A DNA stretch of 29,520 nucleotides from assembly GCA_964539855.1 (NCBI GenBank), contig CAZIJR010000004.1:1-29520 (forward strand), given 5' to 3'. This document shows positions 6,870 through 15,591 of the stretch, piece by piece. Under the pieces are notes generated by a model that was not told the origin of the DNA, made no database searches, and saw only the letters and a program-made list of their open reading frames with translations. How positions within the stretch are numbered: position 1 is the stretch's first letter; each line of letters opens with the position of its first letter. The translations under genes were made by a program, and so were the position numbers. This stretch comes from XYD1-FULL-39-28 sp964539855. GTDB taxonomy: Bacteria; Patescibacteriota; Minisyncoccia; Minisyncoccales; Staskawiczbacteraceae.

Positions 6870-7232
6870 ATGAAAGATGCGATGACGGTTCTTTGTGTCG
6901 GCAATTCACGTTTTTGTAACTCTTTATGCGCTATGTTGACGGATGATGAGGGCTTAAGGGCACTTAGAGCTATTACGCTCATTGAAGCGATCAGGATCTT
7001 TGGTGAAAATCCGGACATCGATGTGATTGTTTTGGACGAGGGTTTTGAGCGGCGAATGGACACAATGGAGTTTGTTGTTGAGATTAGGCGGGTTTCTCCT
7101 GTCCTCATGTACGTCTGTTGCTCGGATAAAAACATTGGAGATCAGTTTATGAGAGCTGGATGCCATAATTATTTGCTAAACAGAAAGCAGATTGTTGAGG
7201 CTTTGGACGACTTTGCTTCTAGCCGGCTTTAG
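6870..7232 (+). CDS. Degenerate response-regulator receiver domain protein
   Basis: The 120-residue protein is a single receiver (CheY-like) domain without output domain. The strand-loop IDVIVLDEGF aligns with the family's phospho-acceptor strand and retains Asp. The N-terminal acidic pair that binds Mg2+ is replaced (VLCVGNSRF), and the C-terminal 'K-P' switch is replaced by YLLNRK, so normal phosphorylation is doubtful. The start is fixed by SD AAAGGAAG at 6858-6865, four bases from the ATG, a feature most neighbours lack. It is GC-richer than flanking genes and closed by its own terminator. No histidine kinase is nearby. It may be a protein-interaction module; horizontal origin is inferred. 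Confidence 0.7.
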   Translation: MKDAMTVLCVGNSRFCNSLCAMLTDDEGLRALRAITLIEAIRIFGENPDIDVIVLDEGFERRMDTMEFVVEIRRVSPVLMYVCCSDKNIGDQFMRAGCHNYLLNRKQIVEALDDFASSRL

Positions 7233-7236
7233 GGGC

Positions 7237-7265
7237 AAGGCTCCACTTTATGTGGAGCCTTTTTT
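7237..7265 (+). terminator. Intrinsic terminator after the receiver-like gene
   Basis: AAGGCTCCAC (7237-7246), loop TTTAT, GTGGAGCCTT (7252-7261), T-run to 7265. The stem is ten perfect base pairs. Confidence 0.92.
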
Positions 7266-7332
7266 GTACCTGTGGATAAGTAGTGGAAAAGTAGCTCAAT
7301 TTACGACTAAAACTGCGTTTTGGGCCAAAGTG

Positions 7333-7362
7333 TTGACTAAGGGTTATAAAATGGGATATAAA
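7333..7362 (+). promoter_or_regulatory. Promoter of the mraZ cluster
   Basis: TTGACT (7333-7338) and TATAAA (7357-7362) are 18 bases apart. Transcription would start near 7369, immediately before the three GTGG repeats of the MraZ operator. Confidence 0.65.
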
Positions 7363-7371
7363 TAAGGAGAA

Positions 7372-7396
7372 GTGGATGGATGTGGATAAAAGTGGG
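7372..7396 (+). promoter_or_regulatory. MraZ operator: three GTGG repeats at 10-bp period
   Basis: GTGG occurs at 7372, 7382 and 7392, exactly one helical turn apart, just downstream of the -10. MraZ is known to bind short direct repeats (TGGG/GTGG cores at about 10-bp period) upstream of its own gene, so this is the expected autoregulatory site. Two more GTGG sit upstream at 7272 and 7283 (11-bp apart). Confidence 0.8.
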
Positions 7397-7437
7397 AGAA
7401 CTAACAAAATAGGTGAATAACTTTTTTAATAAAGAAC

Positions 7438-7869
7438 ATGCTAATAGGCCAATATGAGCACACAATTGACAGTAAAAAGCGCCTGGCTTTACCCGCAAAG
7501 TTCAGGGGAGAGCTGGGAGACAAAATTATCATCACAAGAGGAGTAGATGGCTGCCTTTTCGTGTATACTCATGAAAAGTGGCAAATAGAATCTGAAAAAT
7601 GGAGCGCTTTGACAATAAGCCAGACAGAGGCCAGATCTTTTGCCAGGATGATGCTGGCGGGTGCCATGGAGGTTTCGCTGGATAAACTGGGTAGAATACT
7701 AGTACCAGATTATTTAAAAGAATATGCAGGCTTAAAAAAGAATGTAGTTGTTTGCGGATTGTCTACTAGATTGGAAATATGGGATTCAGAAAAATGGAAT
7801 ATATACAAAAACGAAGCAGAAAAAGGAGTTGATGAAATTGTTTCAAAATTAGGTGGACTGGGAATATAA
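7438..7869 (+). CDS. mraZ: Transcriptional regulator MraZ
   Basis: MraZ is the ring-forming DNA-binding regulator of the division and cell-wall cluster. The 143-residue protein carries both family motifs: DSKKRLALPAKFR near residues 11-23 and DKLGRILVPDYL in the second half, one for each SpoVT/AbrB-like repeat. Length is typical. It begins the operon with rsmH two bases after its stop. The ATG has no SD. The leader contains three phased GTGG repeats over the likely transcription start, so negative autoregulation is expected. Confidence 0.95.
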   Translation: MLIGQYEHTIDSKKRLALPAKFRGELGDKIIITRGVDGCLFVYTHEKWQIESEKWSALTISQTEARSFARMMLAGAMEVSLDKLGRILVPDYLKEYAGLKKNVVVCGLSTRLEIWDSEKWNIYKNEAEKGVDEIVSKLGGLGI

Positions 7870-7871
7870 AA

Positions 7872-8762
7872 ATGTCAATACATACAGCAGTTCTTATAAA
7901 AGAAGTTTTAGAATTTTTAAACCCCGGGCAGAACGAAAATTTTATTGATGGCACTATAGGCGAAGGAGGGCATTCCGAAGAGATACTAAAGCTCAACGGT
8001 CCGTTAGGAAAAGTTTTGGGAATTGATTTAGACCCTCAGCAAATTTCCACATCTCAATGGCTGAAAGGCGTCTATCAAGAAAGGATAATTTTAGCAAACG
8101 ACTCATACACAAATTTAAAAGAAATTGCCGAAAGGAAAGATTTAAGCCCAGTCAACGGAATTTTACTGGATTTGGGGATGTCTTCTGCTCAGCTTCAAGG
8201 GACTGAAAAAGGATTTTCTTTTAAGCTGGAGCAGGGGCTAGACATGAGGTACAACGACCAAGCAGGATTTTTAACAGCAGAAAAAATTGTCAATGAATGG
8301 TCGGAGCAAGATATTGAAAAGATTTTAGAAGAATACGGGGAAGAAAAATTTGCAAAAAAAATAGCAAGAAATATTGTTGAGAAAAGAAAAACAGGCAGAA
8401 TCAAAACAACATTTCAGCTAATAGAAGTTATAAAAAATTCAACACCGAAGGCCTATCAAAAAGCGAAAATTCATTATGCGACAAGAACGTTTCAAGCGGT
8501 AAGAATTGCCGTGAATGATGAGCTTGAAAACATAAAAAAAGTTTTACCTATGGCTCTTTCTGTCTTGGCTCCAGGAGGAAGATTAGTTGTAATTTCATTC
8601 CATTCTTTAGAGGACAGGATTGTTAAAAACTTTTTTAGCCAATTATTAAAAGAAAACATTGTAAAAATATTAACTAAAAAGCCGGTTACTGCTGGGGCAG
8701 AGGAGGTAAAAAAAAATCCTCGTTCGAGATCAGCAAAGTTACGGGCCGTGATAAAAATATGA
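7872..8762 (+). CDS. rsmH: 16S rRNA (cytosine1402-N4)-methyltransferase RsmH
   Basis: RsmH (MraW) methylates C1402 in the ribosomal decoding centre using SAM. The 296-residue protein has the SAM-binding motif DGTIGEGGHSEEIL near 25-38, GIDLDPQQI, LLDLGMSSAQL, GFSFKLEQGLDMRY and the C-terminal VVISFHSLEDRIVKNFF, all family hallmarks, and ends with the usual basic NPRSRSAKLRA segment. It overlaps the FtsL-like gene by ATGA, indicating translational coupling in the mraZ operon. Confidence 0.96.
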   Translation: MSIHTAVLIKEVLEFLNPGQNENFIDGTIGEGGHSEEILKLNGPLGKVLGIDLDPQQISTSQWLKGVYQERIILANDSYTNLKEIAERKDLSPVNGILLDLGMSSAQLQGTEKGFSFKLEQGLDMRYNDQAGFLTAEKIVNEWSEQDIEKILEEYGEEKFAKKIARNIVEKRKTGRIKTTFQLIEVIKNSTPKAYQKAKIHYATRTFQAVRIAVNDELENIKKVLPMALSVLAPGGRLVVISFHSLEDRIVKNFFSQLLKENIVKILTKKPVTAGAEEVKKNPRSRSAKLRAVIKI

Positions 8763-9094
8763 CAACAGCAACATTGCGCTATCCAACTATTCATATTGCT
8801 TTTCCTAAAATAAACTGGAAGAAGTTTTGCGCTGGGGCTGTTTTTGTATGTTTTTTATTGTTGATTTATTATGTGTGGCAGATAAATCATTTGACTCAGG
8901 GAACCTATTTTATAAATAGCTATGAAAAGCAAATTAACCAGCTTTCGGCAGAAAAGAAAAGCTTAGAGGTCGGATTTGCGGAAAGCGGTTTTTTGGGCCA
9001 GGTACAAGATAAAATACAGGCATTAAATTTCCAAAAAACAACAGTGGTTAAATACATTCAAATTCCGGCCAATTTCTTGGCAAAAGCGAAATAA
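8759..9094 (+). CDS. ftsL: FtsL-like single-pass division protein
   Basis: The 111-residue bitopic protein has a cytoplasmic N-terminus of about 29 residues, one membrane segment near 30-46 (AVFVCFLLLIYYVW), and an extracytoplasmic region predicted as coiled coil (SYEKQINQLSAEKKSLEVGF). That topology and its place between rsmH and the division PBP identify it as the FtsL position of the cluster. Sequence similarity in this family is too weak to prove it, and a DivIC-type protein is the alternative. It shares overlaps with both neighbours (ATGA with rsmH, TAATG with the PBP). Confidence 0.7.
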   Translation: MTTATLRYPTIHIAFPKINWKKFCAGAVFVCFLLLIYYVWQINHLTQGTYFINSYEKQINQLSAEKKSLEVGFAESGFLGQVQDKIQALNFQKTTVVKYIQIPANFLAKAK

Positions 9095-10812
9095 TGAAAA
9101 ATAGCGGAAACTGGAGGCTAAACCTGATATTGGGACTTATTATCATATTTGGGGCAGGTATTATCGCCCGCCTTTTTTTTCTGCAGGTTTTAGAGCATAA
9201 ATTTTTACAAGCCCAAGCACTGGGGCAACAGGTGGGCATTTTAAGTATAACTGGCTCGAGAGGGCAGATTTTTAGCGAAAATAGCCAGGAGAGTAAGGGG
9301 TCCCAAGGATCGGGAGAAGTTAAAAGTCTTGCCATAAACAAGGAAGACTGGACAATTTCCGTTAATCCTTTGGACGTAGAAGACAAAGAAGGTTTTGCAG
9401 AAAAGCTGAGCATAGTCGTAGGCCTGGCAAAAGAAGAAATACTCTCCAACCTAAACGGCGGAGAGCTTTATATTGTTTTGAAAAGAGGATTGTCTACTGA
9501 TGAGTTAGGCAGTATAAAAGCTTTAAAACTTCCTGGCATAGTTTGGCAAAATAATCCTGATAGGTTTTATCCTCAAGGTCAGTTTTTGGCACAAACGCTG
9601 GGATTTTTGGGTGGAGAGGGCAGCGGGCAATATGGATTGGAAGGGCATTACGATGATATTTTAAGTGGAAAGGAAGGCATTAAGCAGGAAAAAAGTGGTT
9701 TAGATGCTATATTTTTTAATGATGAGCAAATTTCTTTGGACGGTTCAGATCTTTATTTGACAATAGATTATAATATTCAGTTTCAAGCAGAGTCATTGCT
9801 GAAGAAAACAAAGGAGAATTTAGATATAGATGCGGGGCAAATTATTGTAATGAAGCCAGACTCGGGCCGTATTTTGGCTTTAGCTGATTTTCCTTCTTTT
9901 GATCCAAACCAATATGGGAAAGAAAAAACCTTGGAGATTTTTCAAAACGGGGCGATTCAAAAACTTTTTGAGCCGGGTTCTATAATGAAGCCATTTACAA
10001 TGGCCGCCGCTATGAATGAGGGTAGAATAACTCCCAATACAACTTATGAAGATACGGGTACAGTTGTTCTTAGCAACAAAACAGTCCACAATTTTAATAA
10101 TGAAGTTTATGGAATACAAACAATGACTCAGGTTTTAGAAAACTCTATAAACACTGGGGCTGTTTTTGCAGAAGAGCAAATTTCTCATGAAACATTTTTA
10201 AGTTATATTGATAAGTTTGGTTTTACGGAAAAAACAAAAGTTGACCTGCAGGGAGAGACATATTCTCGCAACGATTCTTTAAGAAGTGGTCCAGATATCA
10301 CTTATGCCACAGCTGCATTTGGCCAAGGAATTGAGCTAACGCCAATCCAGATTGCTAGGGGTTTTTGTGCTCTTGCCAATGGAGGAAAACTTGTAAAGCC
10401 TTACATGGTTGAAAAAATTGTAAATAAAGGAGATCAAATAAGCACGCAACCCGAAGTTTCTTCGTCTGTGGTTTCTAAGGAAACAATTTCCCAGATAACG
10501 TCAATGCTTATAAACGTGGTTGATAATGGTTTTAATAGTGTTGCAAAAATTCCTGGTTATTATATTGCAGGTAAAACAGGCACCGCTCAAGTTCCTTTAA
10601 AAAATAATAAAGGATATGATGCAGACAAAACAATTCAAAGTTTTGTGGGTTTTGGACCTGCGCTTAGTCCTCAGTTTTTAATATTAGTAAAATTGGATAA
10701 TCCAAAAGTTTCCAAGTCTTCGCTTTCGGCGGTTCCTGTATTTAAGGAGCTCGCTCAATATATAATAAACTACTGGAAAATTCCGCCAGATTATGATATA
10801 AATGTAAAGTAG
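9094..10812 (+). CDS. ftsI: Class B penicillin-binding protein (FtsI/PBP2)
   Basis: This transpeptidase cross-links septal peptidoglycan. The 572-residue protein has an N-terminal membrane anchor at about 10-30, a dimerisation/pedestal domain to about 210 that includes the GSRGQIF motif, and a complete transpeptidase domain: SIMK (active-site Ser296, Lys299), SIN at 351-353, and KTGT starting at Lys494. Length is normal. There is no PASTA domain. It ends the mraZ operon; mraY, murD, ftsW and the rest of a standard division cluster do not follow, and tRNA-Glu begins four bases after the stop. Confidence 0.93.
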   Translation: MKNSGNWRLNLILGLIIIFGAGIIARLFFLQVLEHKFLQAQALGQQVGILSITGSRGQIFSENSQESKGSQGSGEVKSLAINKEDWTISVNPLDVEDKEGFAEKLSIVVGLAKEEILSNLNGGELYIVLKRGLSTDELGSIKALKLPGIVWQNNPDRFYPQGQFLAQTLGFLGGEGSGQYGLEGHYDDILSGKEGIKQEKSGLDAIFFNDEQISLDGSDLYLTIDYNIQFQAESLLKKTKENLDIDAGQIIVMKPDSGRILALADFPSFDPNQYGKEKTLEIFQNGAIQKLFEPGSIMKPFTMAAAMNEGRITPNTTYEDTGTVVLSNKTVHNFNNEVYGIQTMTQVLENSINTGAVFAEEQISHETFLSYIDKFGFTEKTKVDLQGETYSRNDSLRSGPDITYATAAFGQGIELTPIQIARGFCALANGGKLVKPYMVEKIVNKGDQISTQPEVSSSVVSKETISQITSMLINVVDNGFNSVAKIPGYYIAGKTGTAQVPLKNNKGYDADKTIQSFVGFGPALSPQFLILVKLDNPKVSKSSLSAVPVFKELAQYIINYWKIPPDYDINVK

Positions 10813-10816
10813 CACT

Positions 10817-10891
10817 GCTCCCATCGTCTAGCCTGGTCTAGGACGCGTCCCTCTCACGGACGAAACGCCAGTTCAAATCTGGCTGGGAGCA
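10817..10891 (+). tRNA. tRNA-Glu (anticodon CTC)
   Basis: Acceptor GCTCCCA pairs with TGGGAGC (10884-10890) and the discriminator is A10891. D arm GTC/GAC, anticodon stem CGTCC/GGACG with loop CTCTCAC giving CTC (GAG codons), and T arm around TTCAAAT. CCA is not encoded. The tRNA may be processed from the ftsI transcript. Confidence 0.93.
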
Positions 10892-10901
10892 CAAATGAAA
10901 G

Positions 10902-10930
10902 CGGGTAGTTATTAACATAGCCCGTTTTTT
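10902..10930 (+). terminator. Terminator after tRNA-Glu
   Basis: CGGG (10902-10905) pairs with CCCG (10921-10924), with an inner GTTA/TAAC pairing, then six T. The stem is interrupted, so strength is moderate. Confidence 0.65.
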
Positions 10931-10937
10931 GTTTTAA

Positions 10938-10946
10938 TGGTAAAAT
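10938..10946 (+). promoter_or_regulatory. Extended -10 promoter, possibly leaderless
   Basis: TGG followed by TAAAAT (10941-10946) fits an extended -10. Transcription would start about 10953, at the preferred ATG (10955), giving a leaderless mRNA. No good -35 is seen. Confidence 0.5.
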
Positions 10947-10954
10947 GTATAAAT

Positions 10955-12085
10955 ATGGACTTTAGAAGTTTGTCTAAAAATTATATTTATCCTATTGCCA
11001 CTTTGTCTGGAAGCATTATTGGCGTGGGATTTTTTGCACTGCCCTATGTTGCTATGAAGGCTGGCATTTGGGTAATGCTGGCGTATTTTGTTGCGATAAC
11101 TGCGATAGTTATATCACTTCATATAATTTTTGCAGAAATAAGCTTAAAAACTCCAGATTATAAAAGATTTCCAGGGTTTGCCCGGTTTTATTTTGGTAAA
11201 AAAGGTGAAGCACTGGCTTTGGCGGTTTCAATTATAGGTGGTTTTGGAGTTCTTTTGGCTTATTTAATTGTGGGGGGAGAGTTCTTAACAAATATTTTGC
11301 AGCCTGCTTTTGGTGGGAATAATTTGGGCTATACATTTTTGTATTTTATTAGCGCAAGTATTATTATTTTTCTGGGGATAAAAGTCATATCAAGGGTTGA
11401 GCTATGGGTGATACTAGCACTATTTTTATCAATTTTGTTTGTTTTTATAAGCAGTTTTTCTGAAATAAGATTATTGAATATTTTTTCTCGGAGCGGGATT
11501 TTGCCAAGCGGGACAAATTTATTTCTTCCTTACGGAGCCCTTCTTTTTGCATTGTGGGGAGTCGGGCTTATTCCAGAGGTTGAGGAAATGGTTGCTGGGA
11601 GAAAGCAAAACCTTAAAAAAATTATTATTATAGCAACTCTCATACCGGCCTTGTTTTATGTTTTGTTTGTGTTTTTAGTGTTGGGGATTTCGGGTGCAAA
11701 TACAAGTGATACCGCGCTGGTTGGATTATCAAATTTTTTGGGAAACAGCGCCATAACAGTGGCTATGTTTGCTGGGGTTTTGGCAACTTTTGTCGCATTT
11801 ATAGCGCAAGGTTTTCTTCTGGAGAAAACATTAATCTTAGACCTTAAAATAAAAAAGTGGCATGCTTTTGTAATTGCTTGTTTTACACCCTTAGTGCTTT
11901 TTATGCTGGGGTTTAAGTCTTTTATTCCATTAATTTCTTTGCTGGGAGGGGCGATGGTGGGAGTTTCGGGAATTTTAATTTTACTAATGTATAAAAAAAT
12001 TGGAGGAAAGAAAATTATAATTTATCCGCTTTCATTTATTTTTGTATTAGGCATTATTTACGGATTATGGTTTTTTATATTTTAG
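10955..12085 (+). CDS. Amino acid permease (aromatic amino acid transport family)
   Basis: This 376-residue polytopic protein has about eleven membrane segments and starts with LSGSIIGVGFFALPYVAMKAG, the helix-1 motif of HAAAP/APC amino acid transporters, followed by GxPxxA-like and LWGVGLIPEVEEM segments typical of the Trp/Tyr permease group. It would import amino acids across the cytoplasmic membrane; the substrate is not readable. An ATG at 10937 is possible, but it precedes the likely -10, so 10955 (MDFRSLSKNY) is preferred. It overlaps the exchanger gene by 19 bases, suggesting coupling. Confidence 0.85.
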   Translation: MDFRSLSKNYIYPIATLSGSIIGVGFFALPYVAMKAGIWVMLAYFVAITAIVISLHIIFAEISLKTPDYKRFPGFARFYFGKKGEALALAVSIIGGFGVLLAYLIVGGEFLTNILQPAFGGNNLGYTFLYFISASIIIFLGIKVISRVELWVILALFLSILFVFISSFSEIRLLNIFSRSGILPSGTNLFLPYGALLFALWGVGLIPEVEEMVAGRKQNLKKIIIIATLIPALFYVLFVFLVLGISGANTSDTALVGLSNFLGNSAITVAMFAGVLATFVAFIAQGFLLEKTLILDLKIKKWHAFVIACFTPLVLFMLGFKSFIPLISLLGGAMVGVSGILILLMYKKIGGKKIIIYPLSFIFVLGIIYGLWFFIF

Positions 12086-13032
12086 CATTTTTAATATCAG
12101 TTTTTCTTTTAGCCTGGCTAGGTTCTCATTTGATTAGAACGCTGGTAGATTTGGCAAAATATTTGGGTTGGCGAGAATTTGTGGTGGCTTTTTTTGTAAT
12201 GGCAATTGCCGGCTCTTTACCAAATTTATTTGTGGATATTAGCGCGGCTTTAAGAGGATTTCCCGAACTTGCTTTTGGAGATATAATGGGTGGCAATTTG
12301 GTTGACTTGACTTTTGTTATGGCTTTGGCCGTGCTTATGAGCAAAAAGGCCGTAGCAGCAAAGAGTAAAATGATTCAGCTTAGCGCTGTCTTTACGGCGA
12401 TTATTGCGCTACTTCCGATGTTTTTAATTTTAGACGGGAGGTTAGACAGGATAGACGGCGTAATACTTATTGGGGCATTTTTAATGTATGCCCTTTGGCT
12501 TTTCTCAAAAGAAGACCGTTTCAAAAAAGTATATAATCATAAAAAACATTTACCAATAAAAGATTTTAAAAGTTTTCTTAAAAATATTTTTAAGATTGCC
12601 CTTTTTCTGGCTATCTTGTTGATTGCCTCTCAAGTTATAGTAAACTCTGCGCAATATTTTTCTGTAAGTCTGGGAATTCCAATTTCTCTAGTGGGCTTGA
12701 TAATTGTAGGTCTGGGAAATTGTTTTCCCGAAGCTTATTTTTCACTGCTTTCCGCAAGAAGGGGCGAAGGGTGGATGATACTGGGAGATTTGATGGGATC
12801 GGTAATTTCATGCGCGTCATTGGTGTTGGGTATAGTAGCAATTATTTCCCCGTTTCAAATAAATGATTTTTCTCCGTTTTTGATAGCACGCATATTCTTG
12901 ATATGCGCTTTAATTTTATTTATTGTTGTAATACGAAGCGATAAAAAAATTACAAAAAAGGAAGCTTTAATATTAATGTCTATTTATATACTTTTTCTTT
13001 TGGTTGAAATTTTTAAACCCTATCTTTTTTAG
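12067..13032 (+). CDS. Sodium/calcium exchanger-like membrane protein (CaCA family)
   Basis: The 321-residue protein has about ten membrane segments in two inverted halves. Each half carries a version of the family alpha repeat: AGSLPNLFVDISAAL with GDIMGGNLVDLTF in the first, GLGNCFPEAYFSLLSA with GDLMGSVISCASLV in the second. The acidic and polar residues in these repeats form the cation site in characterised exchangers; the first repeat has Asn and Asp where Glu is common (PNLFVD), so ion choice may differ. It starts inside the preceding permease gene and is eleven bases from a P-type ATPase, which points to a cation-homeostasis operon. Confidence 0.88.
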   Translation: MVFYILAFLISVFLLAWLGSHLIRTLVDLAKYLGWREFVVAFFVMAIAGSLPNLFVDISAALRGFPELAFGDIMGGNLVDLTFVMALAVLMSKKAVAAKSKMIQLSAVFTAIIALLPMFLILDGRLDRIDGVILIGAFLMYALWLFSKEDRFKKVYNHKKHLPIKDFKSFLKNIFKIALFLAILLIASQVIVNSAQYFSVSLGIPISLVGLIIVGLGNCFPEAYFSLLSARRGEGWMILGDLMGSVISCASLVLGIVAIISPFQINDFSPFLIARIFLICALILFIVVIRSDKKITKKEALILMSIYILFLLVEIFKPYLF

Positions 13033-13043
13033 GTTAAAGTTTT

Positions 13044-15587
13044 ATGAATTTTTCTGAATACACAAATAAAAGCGTTAAGGATGTTTTGGTGGATTTGAAA
13101 ACCTCGGCTTCTGGCCTCTCAAAAAAAGAGGTTTTTTTGCGTCAACAAAGGCATGGTTTTAACGATATAAAATCTAAAAGCACAAGCGCCCTACAGGTTT
13201 TGTTGAGACAAGTAAGGTCTCCTTTCACATATCTTTTATTTTCTGCCGGCGTAATAGCTTTTTTTATTGGAGAAAAAATCGATTTTTTTGTTATTGTTGC
13301 TGTGGTTTTGGTAAATATTATAATTGGATTTTTTCAGGAGTACAGAGCTGAGAGAGCTATTTATTTTTTAAGAAAATATATTTCCCAAAATGTAAAAGTT
13401 TTAAGGAGTTCTAAAGAAGTAATTGTGAATAAAAAAGAACTTGTTCCCGGAGATATTGTTTTGCTGGAGTCAGGAGATAGGGTTCCAGCCGACATGCGAA
13501 TAGTAAAAGCAGAAAATTTTTTGGTGGACGAGTCGGTTCTAACAGGTGAGTCTTTACCTTTGTCTAAAATTTCAGACGCTTTGGAGTCTAAAACAGAAGA
13601 GGTTTTTAAGGCAAAGAATATTTTATTTCAAGGTACATCTGTGATTTCAGGAAAAGCTGAAGGCGTTGTTATAAATACGGGAAAAAATACGGCATTTGGC
13701 GAAATTGCTGAAATAGCTTCAAATGGTGTGAAGGAGTCTTCGTATGAAAAGAGTATAATTTATTTTTGTAAACTTGTTTTAAGAATTGTTTTAATAACAA
13801 TAGCGCTTTTATTTGTGGCAAATCTTTTAATGAAAGGAGTTTCCAATTTTATGGAATTTTTGCTGTTTTGCGTTGCCTTGATTGTTAGTATTTTGCCCGA
13901 AGCCTTACCTGCTGTGGTAACTTTTTCTCTGGCAAAAGGAAGTATGAAAATGGCAAAGCGTCAGGTTGTTGTGCGCCGGCTTTCAGCCATTGAAGATCTG
14001 GGAAATATAGAGGTTTTGTGCACAGATAAAACAGGTACGCTTACAGAAAATAAACTGTCTTTACAAAAAATTGTCTCCTCTAATAAAAGAAAATGCTTGT
14101 TGTACGGTCTTTTAAGTTCTGCAATAAACGACAGGAAACAAAGTATATTAAATCCTTTTGATTTGGCTTTATTTGATAAGTCTCCAGATGATTTTTGGCG
14201 CGAATATAAAAAATATGAAATTGTTTATGAACTTCCGTTTGATTCCTCCCGAATGCGCTCGGGGTTTGTGGTAAAAAATAAAAACGGAGAGAAATTTTTG
14301 ATTGTAAAAGGTGCGCCGGAAGTAATCTTAAATTTGTGTAGCAGATCCGGCGGGAAATTAGCAAAAAAAGAGATAAAAGAAGACACACAAAGGGAAGGTG
14401 AGTCTGGAAAGCGCGTACTGGCCTTGGCCTACAAAAAAATAAATAAGGATATTATTACCAAAGATGACGAAAAAAGATTGTCTTTTTTGGGCTATTTTGT
14501 TTTTGAGGACCCGCTTAAAAACACAGCTCAAGAGGCCTTAAAGCTTGCCAAAAAATTAGGAATTAAAATAAAGGTTATTACAGGTGACAGCAAAGAAGTT
14601 GCCGGCTATGTAGCTCAAAAAACAAAGCTTATCAATAATACAAAAGAAGTTGTGGGCGCAGAGGAACTGGAAAAAATGATGCCAGATGAGTTTGATCAGG
14701 CATGCATAGAGGGGAGGGTATTTTCTAGAATATCTCCTGAAATGAAATACAAAATTGTGCGTTCCCTTCAGAAAAGATATGATGTTGGGTTCTTGGGCGA
14801 AGGCATAAACGACGTCCCAGCTTTAAAAATTGCAAACGTGGCAATTGTGGTACAAACGGCCTCGGATGTTTCCAGAGAAGTTTCTGATATTGTACTTTTA
14901 AAAAAAGATTTAAGGGTTATAATTGAGGGCATTCAGCAAGGAAGAAATATTTATTCAAACATAAATAAATACATAAAGTGCACTCTGGCAAGCAATTTTG
15001 GTAATTTTTATTCTGTAGCCGTGATATCCTTGTTTATAAATTATCTACCAATGCTTCCGGCCCAGATTTTAATGGCAAACCTGCTGACTGATTTTCCATT
15101 AATTTCAGTGGCTCAAGATTCTGTTGACGCAGAAGAATTAAAAAAGCCAAAAAGTTACAAGCTAAGTTCGGTATTACCCCTGATTATGGCGCTGGCTTTA
15201 ATAAGCACAATTTTTGACTTTATATTTTTTGCCATTTTGCATACCCAAGAGCCAGCTGTAATACAAACTCTGTGGTTTATTGAAAGTGTTTTAACCGAGC
15301 TTATTTTAATCTTTATTATAAGAACCAAATACCGAGTCTGGAAAGCAAAAAGACCTCCTTTTTTATTACTTGCGCTTGCTGTGGGCAGCGGATTGTTTGC
15401 TCTATTAATTCCGTTTTTTGCTTTTGGTAGAGAGCTTTTTCATTTTGCAGTTCCACCTATGGTTCCTCTTCTAATTGTGTTTGGCTTGTTGGTCGCATAT
15501 GCTATCTCCAGCGAAATAACAAAACTAGTATATTTTAAATTTTTTAAATCTCGAACTTTAAAACTAAGGCAAGATATAGTAGAGTAA
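13044..15587 (+). CDS. P-type cation-transporting ATPase (P2-like)
   Basis: The 847-residue pump shows the P-type order: cation-ATPase N-domain, two membrane helices, actuator with TGES at 167-170, M4 motif ILPEALPAVV, phosphorylation motif DKTGTLT with Asp328, nucleotide domain with KGAPE, TGDS, the hinge, and a C-terminal six-helix region. M4 resembles Ca2+/Mg2+ pumps more than heavy-metal pumps, and no heavy-metal-binding domain is present. The hinge reads GEGIND rather than GDGxND: the first Asp, which helps hold Mg2+, is Glu586, while Asp590 is kept. It lies with the CaCA exchanger, so Ca2+ or Mg2+ transport is likely; the exact ion is unknown. Confidence 0.92.
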   Translation: MNFSEYTNKSVKDVLVDLKTSASGLSKKEVFLRQQRHGFNDIKSKSTSALQVLLRQVRSPFTYLLFSAGVIAFFIGEKIDFFVIVAVVLVNIIIGFFQEYRAERAIYFLRKYISQNVKVLRSSKEVIVNKKELVPGDIVLLESGDRVPADMRIVKAENFLVDESVLTGESLPLSKISDALESKTEEVFKAKNILFQGTSVISGKAEGVVINTGKNTAFGEIAEIASNGVKESSYEKSIIYFCKLVLRIVLITIALLFVANLLMKGVSNFMEFLLFCVALIVSILPEALPAVVTFSLAKGSMKMAKRQVVVRRLSAIEDLGNIEVLCTDKTGTLTENKLSLQKIVSSNKRKCLLYGLLSSAINDRKQSILNPFDLALFDKSPDDFWREYKKYEIVYELPFDSSRMRSGFVVKNKNGEKFLIVKGAPEVILNLCSRSGGKLAKKEIKEDTQREGESGKRVLALAYKKINKDIITKDDEKRLSFLGYFVFEDPLKNTAQEALKLAKKLGIKIKVITGDSKEVAGYVAQKTKLINNTKEVVGAEELEKMMPDEFDQACIEGRVFSRISPEMKYKIVRSLQKRYDVGFLGEGINDVPALKIANVAIVVQTASDVSREVSDIVLLKKDLRVIIEGIQQGRNIYSNINKYIKCTLASNFGNFYSVAVISLFINYLPMLPAQILMANLLTDFPLISVAQDSVDAEELKKPKSYKLSSVLPLIMALALISTIFDFIFFAILHTQEPAVIQTLWFIESVLTELILIFIIRTKYRVWKAKRPPFLLLALAVGSGLFALLIPFFAFGRELFHFAVPPMVPLLIVFGLLVAYAISSEITKLVYFKFFKSRTLKLRQDIVE

Positions 15588-15591
15588 GAAT

